From: Sphagnum compactum
Taxonomy: Eukaryota; Bryophyta; Sphagnopsida; Sphagnales
Assembly (NCBI GenBank): GCA_965153455.1
Contig: OZ234501.1
Span: 8,866,001-8,930,000, forward strand
Length of the DNA stretch: 64,000 bases
Direction of reading: 5' to 3'
The stretch's first letter is position 1. Each line of letters opens with the position of its first letter. A model generated the notes under the pieces. It was not told the DNA's origin. It did no database searches and saw only the letters and a program-made list of their open reading frames with translations. This document shows, piece after piece, positions 37,101 to 48,800 of the stretch. The position numbers and the translations under genes are program-made.

Positions 37101-40100
37101 TTCTTCAACAACAATGGGCATTAACAACTTGTAAAACTCCATTAACAAAGGAAATAATAATTTTTAACATCATATTATTTAGCAATTAAAGTTTCCCATT
37201 TTCACAACTTGCATAAGTTCTCATTAATTACATGGATTTGAATCTAGGATTTAACATCAATGCCAACATCTTTCGTGGCATCAAAAAAATAATTCCATAC
37301 TTCTAGAAAACTATGGATTACTAGTGTTTTAATTTCATGGGATAGTTTATAGGATTGGCCAACACTAGTGGGCAACTATAGTTACGAAAATTTATGGCAG
37401 AAACCAATAATAGTTAGAGTGGAATTGCCATGGTATGATCACAAAGCCATGAAACTTTTACCTATGTGAGTGTTTTTTATTTCCTAATTAATTGCTTTAG
37501 TCCTCTTGTGTTATTAGCATATGTATAACTTGTAGTTGCAATTGATGTTGTGATTGCACTTTATTTCATTATGTTTTTCAATGTCTAATGTGACATTCAA
37601 TAAAGAAATGGTTGCATTTGCCTCCATTGTAGCAAGCTAAAATTCGCTTTTGAATGCCTTGGTAATTTTGTCATATCCTTTTCACAATGGTTTCCTCCAT
37701 ATTTTGCACTTGCTTCCATGCACAATGTAACCATTCACAAATGCGAGGATTTAAGTTATTCATTTTGAAATCAATTTGTGGATTTTGGTCGTTTCCAATC
37801 TATTGTTTGATGATTCCAATAGTCCCATAATTGAATTGTACCTTGAATGCATCTTTTATTGGCCATTGTAAAATGACATTTGTTGGCTTGAGGACATTGG
37901 TGTAATTATTTAGAATAAATATCACCAAGATATTTGGGTGTGTTTCCTTCATCTAATCCAAAAAATCACAACCTTTATGCACAAATCAACAATCCAAATA
38001 CCACACCATCTTCTGACTTTCTTGCAATCCTAAATGGCAAATTTGAGTGTATGGGACAAGTATGGCAACAATATCTTATGGATGAATTGTTTTATTGTTT
38101 CCAATGTTGACCAATGGTTTTCACTTCAGGTAAGATCCCACCCTTAACACATGCATTTGTTTTTTCCCTCATTAAATGGTGGGAGACAATGATGAATAAT
38201 ACTTATGAACACAATTTGAAGGGGAAGTAAAAAATTATTTGGAGTTGAAGATACAACCATTGTAATTTGTTTTTTTGTTTTCAACCTTTAAATCTTGAAT
38301 GTGCTTTGGTCCTTCACTTTCCCAAGTCTTTTCTCTTGTTGTTGGGATGAGATGAACACATGTTTGGTCACTATTAACAACTAGTTTAGTTGGAGGAATA
38401 TTATAAACTATCACTAGGTGAACTACTTGATAAACCATGTTGCATCCTTGTTCAGATTAGTTAGGTGGTAATTTACTTGTTGCTGTTATGGCCACCGAAA
38501 GTCCAAACTATCTCTTCTAGCCTCATTCAACTTTTAGAGGGAAGAAAGTGACTTGGTTTACAGGTTATCGTTGGTGGTATTGTAATGTTGTTCACACAAA
38601 GATATAGAATTCATCTCTAGTTTCGTGAATTGACGGGTCCATTATCTTGTGGTTGTAAACCCTCCAAGGCCTTCTTGCCAGATTTCAGGTGCTGTAGATT
38701 CTATCATGCCATGAAAAATATGTTACATAATGCCAATTGAAAGAAGTTGTTCAACTTTTTTCATTTTTCATAACATGACAACAAGTGAATCACAAACTTC
38801 TAAGTAGTCTTCCAATGCATGCATAAATTCTTTGTTAGACTTCATTGTTGTCCCAACCTCCACTACATGTTTATAATTTGGTTTTAATTCACATCAATAG
38901 TAAACCGTTCTTATAAGCATGCTCGAATCAATTTTTCATAAGGATTTGACATGCTGGGCCTTTTGAACCTTGTTTTCAAAAAGTGTAATGTTCTAGAATT
39001 GTTACCATGTTTTTTTATTATAGCAACAATGGGAGGCCACAAATGAGGTTAAAACTAGTTTGTGCAGGATCCTTTCTTCTTTGACTACTTCCTATCATCC
39101 TTTATAGATGACAATCCTTTCCTCTTTTGTTACTTCCCATCCTTAGTAGGTTCTTCATCCTCTTTCTTTAACTCTTGTCGAAATAATATTGCAGATGCAA
39201 CCTTTTTTGGCCTATCAACATGACACTTCTCTGCTTTGTCAACAACAATTACTTTTGAACATTGTTATAAGTAGTTTTTCTTAGTTCATTTTGGACATTT
39301 CAAACCTTTAGCAAAAGCTTAGTAAATCACAAAAGTGAAATCCCCACCAAAACTTATGTTTTCTAAGTTTGTTGAAAAGGAAATTAGGAGGAAACAATAA
39401 TCAAAATTTTGAAGGCAAACAATTTAATCAAAAAACATAACAATTGAATAAAACTTCAAGTGGATGAAAATTTATTGTTACATTCATCCATGCTGATTTT
39501 TTTTTTTAAATTTACAATTTGAGCTGAAAATATTAAGAATTAATACTTTATGTGGTGAAATGCATTTTGATAAATAAAGAAATTATTCAACACAAAACTG
39601 CTAAATCTATTTGGGTACTATGGTGGCCAAAATGGGTGTAAATTAGGGCCACCCCAAATTGCATGCCACAAACTAGAATGGGATTTTTTTATTTGTGTTT
39701 TGGTTGATCTAAGCCTGTACCTACTTTCAAAATTACAACAAGTCGAATTCTAGTCATTGAAAACCTCACAAATAATTTCTTTTAAAAAAAAAAATCTTTT
39801 TGGCAAAAATTTGCCAGTGAAAACAAGCTGCTCAGTATTTTTTTTGTTTCAAATTTGTGATGTAGTCAAAGTGGCGATAATCCAAGAAGAATAACCATGG
39901 ATTTATTTAATTATAAAGGAGATGTGAATTTGAAAAAATTAAATATCCTTCAATATACAATATGAATACATTACATCAAGTCTCGTGGGAATAAAATCAT
40001 GGAAATAAAATCTTGTGAACTAATACCCAGTTTCATGATACAGTATTAATCACTTCATGGCTACGATCAAATTGGGGATTAAACAAGGACTACAGGGGCC

Positions 40101-40147
40101 AAACTAGGGCCCAAAGACAAGATGACCTTAAGGATAACTCTATTGTA
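34111..40147. other. Long AT-rich gene-free spacer
   Basis: No gene can be supported. At 34490-34620 a TATA-like CTATATAAACCCC is followed about 80 bp later by TTTAATAAAAAGCC, an arrangement seen in LTRs, but no partner LTR is visible. From 35000 to 39800 the sequence is AT-rich with many stops on all frames. A partial copy of the hAT-like MITE family lies at about 39803-39965 (CAGTATTTTTTTTGTTTC, then GATGTAGTCAAAGTGGCGAT). Confidence 0.45.
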
Positions 40148-40598
40148 CAGTAAACTCTCTCTAAACTAATATCCTTGGGACCGGCCGAAAGATATTAGTT
40201 TATGGAGGATATTAGTTTACACAAATTATATGGGGGGTAACAAAAATCATTCCGGAACCTGCCAAAGCAGCATGGAAGGTCATGGAGGTTAGTAGAAGGT
40301 CATGGATTAGTGTGAGTATGAGCAGGACAAAGCAGTTGGTACAGAGGAATATTGATAGCTTCTTCCAACGCATCTAGCTCTGTACTTTCGAAGGTGTTTC
40401 CTATGATTTCATCGCTTTTTTGGTGCCATATGTATGATGTATTAGTTTACAAAATGCTATGGGACTGGAAAAAAATATTGAAAATTAGTTTATGAAAAAT
40501 TATTAGATTAAGTATGAGGCCCGCCACGGGCCTGTGCTCGCATATTAGTTTAGAGAGAATATTAGTTTACACAATATTAGTTTAGAGAGAGTTTACTG
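40148..40598. mobile_element. pogo/Emigrant-type MITE
   Basis: The 451-bp element has perfect terminal inverted repeats of about 25 bp: CAGTAAACTCTCTCTAAACT at 40148 and its complement AGTTTAGAGAGAGTTTACTG ending at 40598. It is flanked by TA dinucleotides (40146-40147 and 40599-40600), the target-site duplication of Tc1/mariner/pogo elements. The terminus strongly resembles that of Arabidopsis Emigrant/Lemi1 MITEs. Sub-terminal copies of GATATTAGTTTA recur several times near both ends. There is no transposase reading frame. Confidence 0.9.
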
Positions 40599-40600
40599 TA

Positions 40601-41033
40601 ACACGATTTTGTGTACAGGTGAATTAGCACCTACAGCTCCTGGTACCTTCAGCTTCTTGAATGAGGCCTTCTTATTGACCATCTTAACCCAGGAAATATT
40701 AAAATTGAACTCGGAGACCCTGATTTAATCTTAGGGTGGGATGTTTTACCATGGTTAAAAGCAACCTATAAAAATACAGTGTGTTTGCATTGGTACCAGA
40801 GTAGGTGCTGGCTGACCCAAGGTCACCCCATGATGGTCAATGGTGTGCAGGTGCCTTGCAGCCGAGGCACACAGTTGCCACTACTGTGAAAGGCGACTTC
40901 TCAGAACCATTGAGAAAAACTAACACTCGTGCACGGCATGCAATTGACTGGCCACAGCGAACCAGCACCCACCAGCGCACCATCCACTGAATGTCCGTTA
41001 TTACTCAGTTGTGACAAAACATAATCTTCCAAA
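40601..41033. other. Gene-free stretch between the pogo MITE and R1 copy 3
   Basis: There is no gene. It contains a retroelement primer-binding-site-like word, TTGGTACCAGAGTAGGTGC, near 40790, but no flanking LTR. Confidence 0.35.
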
Positions 41034-41236
41034 AAAAAATCCTCTAAAAGAAATCAAAGTCCTTCAAGATATTATAACTCTATAAATAATCTCAAGTTTC
41101 AACACAAGCCAAAATATCATCTTTAAAAAATCCTCATACAAAAATAGACCTATTACCTATTGGCCAAAATCCCTTAAAGCTACAATGCTCGATAACGAAT
41201 ATAAATACAATATCCTTGCCTTGGTCGGCGAGGCCA
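41034..41236 (-). repeat. Dispersed repeat R1, copy 3 (partial, reversed)
   Basis: The minus strand reads CCTTGCCTTGGTCGGCG-complement words, then AAGGGATTTTGGCC, AATAGGTCTATTTTTGTATG and CTTGAAGGACTTTGATTTC, in the same order as R1 copies 1 and 2. The right edge meets the start of the second AOC block. Confidence 0.75.
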
Positions 41237-41754
41237 CACACCCTTTGTGGCCCGCCTCTGCAGACCTGGGCCACCAACACCTCTTTAAAGCAGTTTGTAG
41301 CTCCAGGATCCTGGCTACATCCAGATTCGCGCCGGCTCGTGTGGCAGCCTTTGTTTTGCACGGTGCCTGCGCCGACGATAGATGATAGTATATGAACGCC
41401 AGTATCCGGAAAAATCGGCCTTTGGATTCGATTGAGCTCAATTCACTCGAACGCAGCAGCCGCCGGCGGTTCCTGCCGGCAGCACCTGCGAATCCTTAAT
41501 AATTCGCTTTCACCCACTTAGTGTTAGAACAGACATTAGAATTTCATAGAGCTGCAAGGCTCTAGTTGATCGGCAGCAGTTACGGCTGTGCTTCCCCTCG
41601 TAAGAACATGCAGCTGGCACATATATAGCAGTCAAATATTGCCGCCATGTAGTCCTGGGTGGCTGCTCATGTGATTCACGGAATCTGCCGCCTAATTGGT
41701 TTCCACTTTCAGGGCCGTAGGCGGTTTATCAAGTCCCTTTCATGGCCGGTGCTC

Positions 41755-41761
41755 TATAAAA
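41755..41761 (+). promoter_or_regulatory. TATA box of AOC copy 2
   Basis: TATAAAA in GCTCTATAAAACCGGGTTCA, 200 bp before the start codon, in the same setting as the box of copy 1. Confidence 0.7.
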
Positions 41762-41954
41762 CCGGGTTCAGTCCCTGCACCTTTCATTCAATCAATCGAC
41801 ACAGTTCAGATCTCCAACTGGAGCGTCAACGTTCTGTGAATTGTTCCCGAATTGCTCGTGAATTGATCATTTACAGTCCAGGTAATTAGATATTCAGATC
41901 GGAACTTGAGAAGTAAGATAAGAGTGTTACAGAAAAATCTGATTTGCAATAGAG

Positions 41955-43627
41955 ATGGCAGCAACAATGAACTTGTGTGTCCAAACTGGGCAACTACCAT
42001 GTTTGAGTCAGTCACAGATCAAAAGGGTAGACGGAATTAGTCGTCACGTTCAACCAGCAAGCCATAAACAGCTTCATTCATTCAAGTCTTCTAGTCTCTG
42101 GACCAGTGTTAAGCACGATTCGGGCAAGAGAACTAGACGACCCAGGGTCTGCTCCGGTATCCTAGAAGCACAGCGCTCTAGCGCGGCTCCTGTGACCACG
42201 CCGTACAAGCTGCCTGACTTTCCTGAAACACAGAACCCAGCGGAGGCTTTGATACAATATTTGGAGACTCTACCTTCCTCCGACGACATCAACGGCGAGA
42301 GCAGTGTCAGCGATTCAGCCGACAGGCTTTTCCTTTGGGAATCAGTCCCCAAACTAGGTACTTGCTCTGAACTTCTCCGTCCCTGCAAGTGGTGTTCTGT
42401 TCCCTGGAATTAATTCCTTCCCTGGAAAATGCGAGCCTGGATTAAGATGAACGGAAAAGCTAATCAATTCAGCTTCATGTTGCGATATTCTACTTTGTGT
42501 GGAGCTGAAACGCAGACTTTCAGCGTGTACGAGCTGAATGAATTCGATAGGGATAGCCCTGCATTTCTGGAGTTCAGTTCACAGACTGTGAACAGGGTGA
42601 ATCCTCTGACCGGGGCGCATGTCCATGCCCTTGGCGACCAAGTTCCATTCACCAACAAGGTCGGTACAATAGATTCGTCCCACTAAATTGTAGCTTGGAG
42701 TGGAATTCTCTGGACATATCAACGATGAGTCGCGGGATTGCTGTATTAGACTCCATTGGTCAGTCGCATTGCAAAGGAAATTGACAATAGTATTCGTAGC
42801 GCTGTACCATGTCGATGAGGAAGGCTCTCACTATAAGACCTGGGTTCATGTGCATGGTTTAGGATGCAGCTGTATGATGGGTCGCTGAAGCTGAGGCTGG
42901 GCATCACGGCTGGCATCTGCCTCCTCATGAAGCACTACCCCGGAATGGGTACTCCGGAAATGAAGAGGCAACAGTTTTTCACTCCCGATCGTTATGAGAC
43001 TTTGATGACCTGGTACTTCGGCGATTTCGGTCACATCTCGGGCCAGGTAGGTACCTAAACCCTAAATCTAGAATTTACTACATAATTCATAACTGACTCG
43101 GGTAATGATCAGTCTTCTCAGCTTCCCAGCTCATGAGATCAGAGCCCATCACAGAAAGACTTCGAACCCGATACGGCTCAGAGTATCAGCCTTACCTAGA
43201 ATCATCTGCAGCTCCATATTCGACTTCTCGCTCAAAGGAGATTTTGTGTCGATCTTTGTTAGAGAAAACATAGTAGTACTGTGGTACCTGTAGACATGAC
43301 AATGGCAATATGAATTTCAAGAAATACTGATGATCTTGAGCATGCATCCCGGGGGCTGACTTTATGCTGCAAGGTCCATTTGTCAACTACCAAGATACGT
43401 TGATGACCATCACGGGAGGAGTGGGGTTCTTCAGAGAAGCGCGAGGCGTGGTCCGGCTGCACAACATCTCTCCCTTCAAATTCTTCTACACATTCACGCT
43501 GACCGGCATCCCGCAACTGCCGAAGTACCTCACGGCGGAGATGGTGCCGCCGTCGGAGGACGCGGCTGCTGTCCCGGAAGCCGTCGCGTGCGACCCCCGT
43601 TTCACGCTCCGCAATTTCTCGAACTAA
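41955..43627 (+). CDS. AOC: Allene oxide cyclase copy 2, intron-3 acceptor altered
   Basis: Exons homologous to copy 1 are 41955-42357, 42505-42659, 42870-43046 and 43373-43627, giving 329 residues if spliced identically. The active-site equivalents and both insertions are as in copy 1, and exon 1 is 12 bp longer (near HKQLHSF). The acceptor CTGCAG/GGTCC of copy 1 reads CTGCAA/GGTCC here. The nearest AG is one base further on, so normal donor use would shift the frame and stop after nine codons (VHLSTTKIR). The loss would cover most of the last 84 residues. However, if splicing used the GT four bases downstream of the normal donor (GGCCAGGTAG/GTACC), the two shifts would cancel and add one valine. 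The intron-1 acceptor is also weaker (GTGTGGAG instead of GTGTGCAG). Exon 4 otherwise stays open to the homologous stop. It may be a functional copy, a truncated one or a young pseudogene. Confidence 0.8.
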
Positions 43628-43655
43628 GCGGACACGCGCCGTCCGGCATCCATCG

Positions 43656-43661
43656 AATAAA
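43656..43661 (+). terminator. Poly(A) signal of AOC copy 2
   Basis: AATAAA lies about 28 bp after the stop codon, in a shorter 3' UTR than that of copy 1. Confidence 0.55.
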
Positions 43662-43700
43662 CCCAAGTTCCAGTTAACTCTGGTTAAAAATTCCCCTATT

Positions 43701-46200
43701 CTAGTTACTCCCAATATTAGTTTTGGTAAAGTGATCAATGCCATTTATATCATACTTATTTGCTGGAAGATTTGGCGGACCAAAGGCTGTTTTTACCCTT
43801 GGACAAGCAATGTCCCTTTAAGTACTATCTACTTACTTACCTACCTTGGAACTGTCATGGTGTAATATAGTTGAAAATAGATGCAATTTAGATAGATATA
43901 TAGTTTGCTGAATGGAATAAAGAAATGCCAGTTAAGGCCAAGAATGACAAAGAACCACCCTCTCATTTTGGTGGTTGGTTGTTAGACTAAAGAACTTAGG
44001 GAGAAAACATTGCAAAGGTTCATTTATAAACACGCTGCAAATTTCAAAAGTGTAAAAAAGAACAATGAAATTATAAAAGGGCAAATTTAAAGGATGCCAA
44101 GTTAGCACCAACTAGATATCAAAATCTTTCCATCTCAACAACTGACTGCCTGTAATAGGTCAGCCACGATGATGGGTTGTGTCCTGAAGGGGTGGAAGTT
44201 GTTCCTTCAATGTGGTGAGTTTTAAACAACACTTTACATTAATGATATGTTTTCATGTCATCAAAAAGGAGGTACACACAAATTGCATGCATTCAAAATA
44301 TTGCAATCTTGTAATTAGGTGCATTCAACAGAGCAACACATTAGGTATACATCCAACATTCTATCTATGTCACTACGACAGAAATAAAGCTATGGACCTT
44401 GATGGATAAGCTCATTCCGGATCTCTCTTTATGGGCTATCACGGCCAACAAATGTGGATATCCCGACAATAAGTGGGTCTACTAAGATCAGAAACCCAAA
44501 CCCAATGGTGAATTTGCTTCAAGAGATGGAGAAAATCTGGACAAGTTATGTTTGTAGTGATTTTTTCAATTTTCTTAGTAACTTCCCAATGCAAAGCAAT
44601 TGTTTGGAGTTCCTGAATGCTCAAATTTTCAATTTTCAGGTCCATTCATAGTTGGGGTACAAAAATGAAAAAAAGGATTTAAGGATTTTTTAGAACTATT
44701 TTTTACAAATTATATTTCTATGAAATAAACTTAAATGAAAAGAATTGAATAAATCAATATAAGATAATTCATGTGTTGATGGTGATTTTTCACATTCATA
44801 CATAATTGTGCATGAATATTTTTGTTTAATGCCAAAAATGTAAAAAATCTTTAAAAATCCCAAAATGAGTTTCAATGGACAACCAAACATGTTTTTTGAC
44901 AAGATTATTTCCTACACATGTGACCTGCATTTAAAGCTAAACATTTTGAACCAATTAAACATAATTTTATTATCAAATGGTTTTTTAAATGAGTCTTTTG
45001 CCTTGTATCATTTTCTTTCAAAATTTCAAGACACTGAAAAAAAATTATGATTTGGTTTTTCATGAAGTTCATTCAATGAACATGTACTTTCATAGAAGGG
45101 GGCATGTTTTTGTTGTCAAAAATATTTGAAATCAATTGTATGACATTATGCATTCCTTTTGATTACGTTTTTTTTTAATTTACTTTAGACACTACATTAT
45201 TTTAATTTATAGGACTCAAAATGACATTTACATAATATCCAAATTATTTTTAAATATCTTTATTAATTTTAGAAGACATCATTTTATCTATTGGCATACA
45301 ATAATCCACTACAATTATAATAATGTAATATAAACAAAAATCTAAAGTTGTCTTTTGCAGTTTTTTTTCAATTTAGGACACTCCTTTTGGGTGCCCCAAT
45401 CATGAATGGACCTTTTCCCGATTCCCAACAGCAATCCCAAGCACATTGGACTTGAGAGAATTATCTCACAATGGCCAGCCCTAATGACCCATTAGAACCT
45501 TTCATCATTTCTATCTTGAGGTCCCTACTAACACACTAACACCTAATATTCTGCTCACCAACGTTAGCACAGCAAAGTTCATGAAGTCTAATTAACAAAA
45601 CCATAACAATTTGAATCTTTAGGCATTCTTTTCAAAAATTCCCAACAATAATCTTAATTGGAAAACCAATTTTTTTTTTGAAAACTAGAGTGTCTTAACT
45701 TCATCATCATCTAACATTTATCTTCAACCTCCAACCTTAAGCACATCATCCATTTTTCAACATCATCCTCGTCACTCCATAGAAGAGAATCACGAAAACA
45801 ACGTTCCTTCTCTAGTTCCTGATCTTAACACCAGCACTCCATGAAGAACACAAACCAAACCTCGTAACCTGCAAACAACAAAAAGAACAAAAAAATAGAA
45901 AATAGTTATAAGTAGAAAGTGGCTCCTCTATTGTTCATGATTATCAACCATATCTTCTTTTGGCATTTTCTACTTGTCACATCCCGTGTAGCAAATCACC
46001 CATTAGGGTTTGTATTTCATCTTGCTTTTTTAAAATCATATTCACATAGTAGAAAAACCTGGACACAAATCCATGTCACATGTGTCATCACTCCGTTCTT
46101 AAAAAAATCTATGTCCTCATAAATTTCGACTTTAAAGAGTAAGATGGTAGATCTACAGATCTTTATTGCCCTTTCCCAATGTTTTTCATCCATGTCTTTT
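43701..46200. other. Gene-free stretch
   Basis: AT-rich, with short open frames only (for example 44439-44645 minus) and no recognisable product. The last part may belong to the gypsy element that follows, but I see no domain there. Confidence 0.4.
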
Positions 46201-48800
46201 ATTATGCAAGTCTGGCCTCCTTCATATTATTCAATTATGTCCTTGCCATCCTTGTAGCCAACATAAACAAAAACATAAGGACCTTCCCAACTTCCATCAA
46301 GATTTTCTTTTTTGCCTAGTTTCCACATCTTGATTTGCACACCTTGCTCAAAACCAACAAACAACTATGGGTAGATGCAAGTTACGATGGTTTAAAAGCG
46401 ACAAAAATCCCAGTCCCAAAAGTCCATGTAAATGGAAAAATTAACCCGAGAATGGAAAAAAATGTTAAAAACCAATGTTTAGTGGGTCCTATGTGGTAGA
46501 ATCAATTAACAAAGTCCATATGAAAGGCTACCCATTTAAAAACCTTTTTATTATACATGTTAAGGGGAAAAATATATCAATCCAACAAAAAACGACCAAG
46601 ATTGGGACTTTTGAAAATATGCCCCAAATATGGTCATTCAAAAGTCCATAGTTATTTGTTTGTACAATTTTTTGTTGTAATTTTTTTCCATTCATACTTG
46701 TTTTTCCATCATGTATCATATATTGAATCCCTATAAAAAATATTGAAATGAAATCATAACAAGAAATGCATTTGAATGATAATGTAGAACCCATATTATA
46801 GTCCATATGTCCATTTTAAAAGTCCATTACTATATGATTGGGGTATGTTTATTGAATTTTTCCCCCTAATACATCTTCTTATTGAAGTTAGCAATCTTAC
46901 TCCATAAATGATTTTGTCAAATTGATGATTTTACAATGCATTTGTGGCACTTGAATAAAATACACTCTACAAAAAGTCCATAAGGTTGCAAAAAGTGAAT
47001 CATTGTAGCTTGCATCTACCTTTGTAACCCCTTTTGAGAAACATAAACCTTACTCTATTTCTTTTGGGCTTATTGAACATTTTCAAGCAAGGATATGTGA
47101 ATACTAAAAACCAACTACAATTTTTGAATAATTTGCTCCACCATTCCTTCAGGTCTTACCTATTCATCTACCACATCACACAACCCATTCAAACTATTGT
47201 TAGCAACAAGTTCAGGACTATGTCCTATCAATACCAAGTAAGGCAAATATTTCATGCTAGCTTGCACCCCACAACGGTATCCAGAAAGTATTCTTGGTAA
47301 TTGAATATCCCATCCTTGTATATTTGCTGAAGATAAGACAGTTAGGCCATACTTAATAGTTTATATCAACTGTTTTATCATACCATTACACTATGGCCAT
47401 GTTAGTGCAGTAAATTGGTGTATAATACCATAATCTTGACATAGAACATCAAACTCCTTGATCCACTCACTGCCATTATTTGTGAGAATGTATTTGGCAC
47501 TCCAAATTGGCATATGATCTCATCTTCAAGGAACTTGGTTACAATAACTATGTCATGCTCTTTCACAAGATGTGCTTCACACCACTTGGAATAGTGGTCA
47601 ATAGCAACAAGAACATATTTATAACTACTAGATGTCTCGGGTAATGGTGTTATAGTATTGAGAGCTACTTGATAGAAAAGATCCTACACATGTATGCACT
47701 TCAAACCTTCCATCCAAACCTTAGATTGTTAGTTTATCTAGCCAATTCACATCTATCACAAACTTTGACAAACTCTTTAACAAAGTCTGTCCTATCATGC
47801 CAAAAAAACTACCTCTTAATTTTAGCAAACATCTTTACTTCACCAAAATGCCCAATCTCATTGTGCAAATTTTTCATTATTAGAAATTTGTCCTCAAGTT
47901 TAGGAACCACTAGATCTTGAAAATAGAGTGTGTCCTCCTACCAATGATATTGCATCACCTTCCTTTTTGCCCTCTCAACATCAATGGGAGTGCATTCATT
48001 TATATTTAATGAACCACCAATGAGTAATTTCATACTCAAAGGATCTTCCCAAATGTCCAAGCACCGGTTTTGTTCATCCCCCTCCATATATTTTTCAATG
48101 ATAATCTTGGTTTTGGCCTTATCAATTAAGGTCTATGCTTCATGGGTAGATTCCAATTATCTTGTAGAGTGTATTCTGGTTCCTATTGTTCAACATTTTT
48201 CCTTTGATCTTGTTCCTCATCTTAATATAGAGTGATTTTTTTCCCCTTCTTAGCTTGGACCTTAGTGTGGTCTGGTGTTGTATCCCCTTCCATCATAATG
48301 AAAAAATTGTTGAAAGTTTCAATTCCCTAAGCAATGGAAGACATGGAAACATCTTGTGCCATCCTATCCAAATTTTAAATCTCACTTCCAAAGTCTTCAT
48401 CAGCTTCATACTTGCCAATCAAGTTTCTAGTCAATGCATCTACATTGGCATGTTTAATTCCTACCCTATGGATTATTTTGAAATGGAAGTCTTGTAGCAT
48501 AGAGATCCATCTCCCTCTTTGTCTATATGCATTTGAAACAATTGCAACACACTCCAAGGGCTTATGGTCTATTTGTAGAAAAAAGAAGGTTTGGTGCAAG
48601 TATTGCCGAAAATGCATTATGCCCCATGCATAAAGGCATAGCAATCCCCTTCCATTGGATAGAAATGCTTCTGCACCAAAGATAAAGGCATATGTTGTGA
48701 CTTGTTCTTGGTTCTCAAATTTCTATGACAAAATGGCACCCACTCCCCTTATAGACTAGTCCACATCTAAGATGAATGGTTGTCAAATATCTAGTCTTGT
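46200..48800 (-). mobile_element. Decayed Ty3/gypsy retrotransposon (RNase H, integrase, C-terminal part)
   Basis: Read on the minus strand from the right, the domains follow gypsy order. First come the end of reverse transcriptase and RNase H (FILDVD and VGAILS; MHFRQYLHQTFFFLQIDHKP; RGRWISMLQDFHFKIIHRVG; HANVDALTRN). The integrase zinc finger follows at about 47735-47920 (LHNEIGHFGEVKMFAKIK, an in-frame stop, then VKVCDRCELA, giving the HH-CC pattern). Next is the DDE core at about 47400-47640 (YKYVLVAIDHYSKWCEA, FGVPNT, TNNGSEWIKEF in shifted frames). Near 46200-46380 a C-terminal KLGKKENLDGSWEGPYVFV is visible. Multiple stops and frameshifts show it is dead. The LTRs were not found. Confidence 0.85.

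Larger units (their letters stand above)
41250..43700 (+). repeat. Segmental duplication, block 2 (AOC copy 2)
   Basis: Partner of 30225-32700. Introns 2 and 3 differ from block 1 at only a handful of positions, whereas the promoter and exon 1 carry many substitutions and indels. Such uneven divergence suggests gene conversion over the 3' part. Confidence 0.9.

Noticed and set aside
37640-37990. Possible pogo/Tigger DDE transposase trace on the minus strand (around EWLHCAWKQVQNMEETIVKR)
   Set aside because: The resemblance is a few residues over broken frames. It was tempting because of the pogo MITE at 40148, but no DDE motif can be followed.
40789-40811. LTR primer-binding-site-like word TTGGTACCAGAGTAGGTGC
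   Set aside because: It differs from the initiator-tRNA complement and no flanking LTR or downstream gag is visible.
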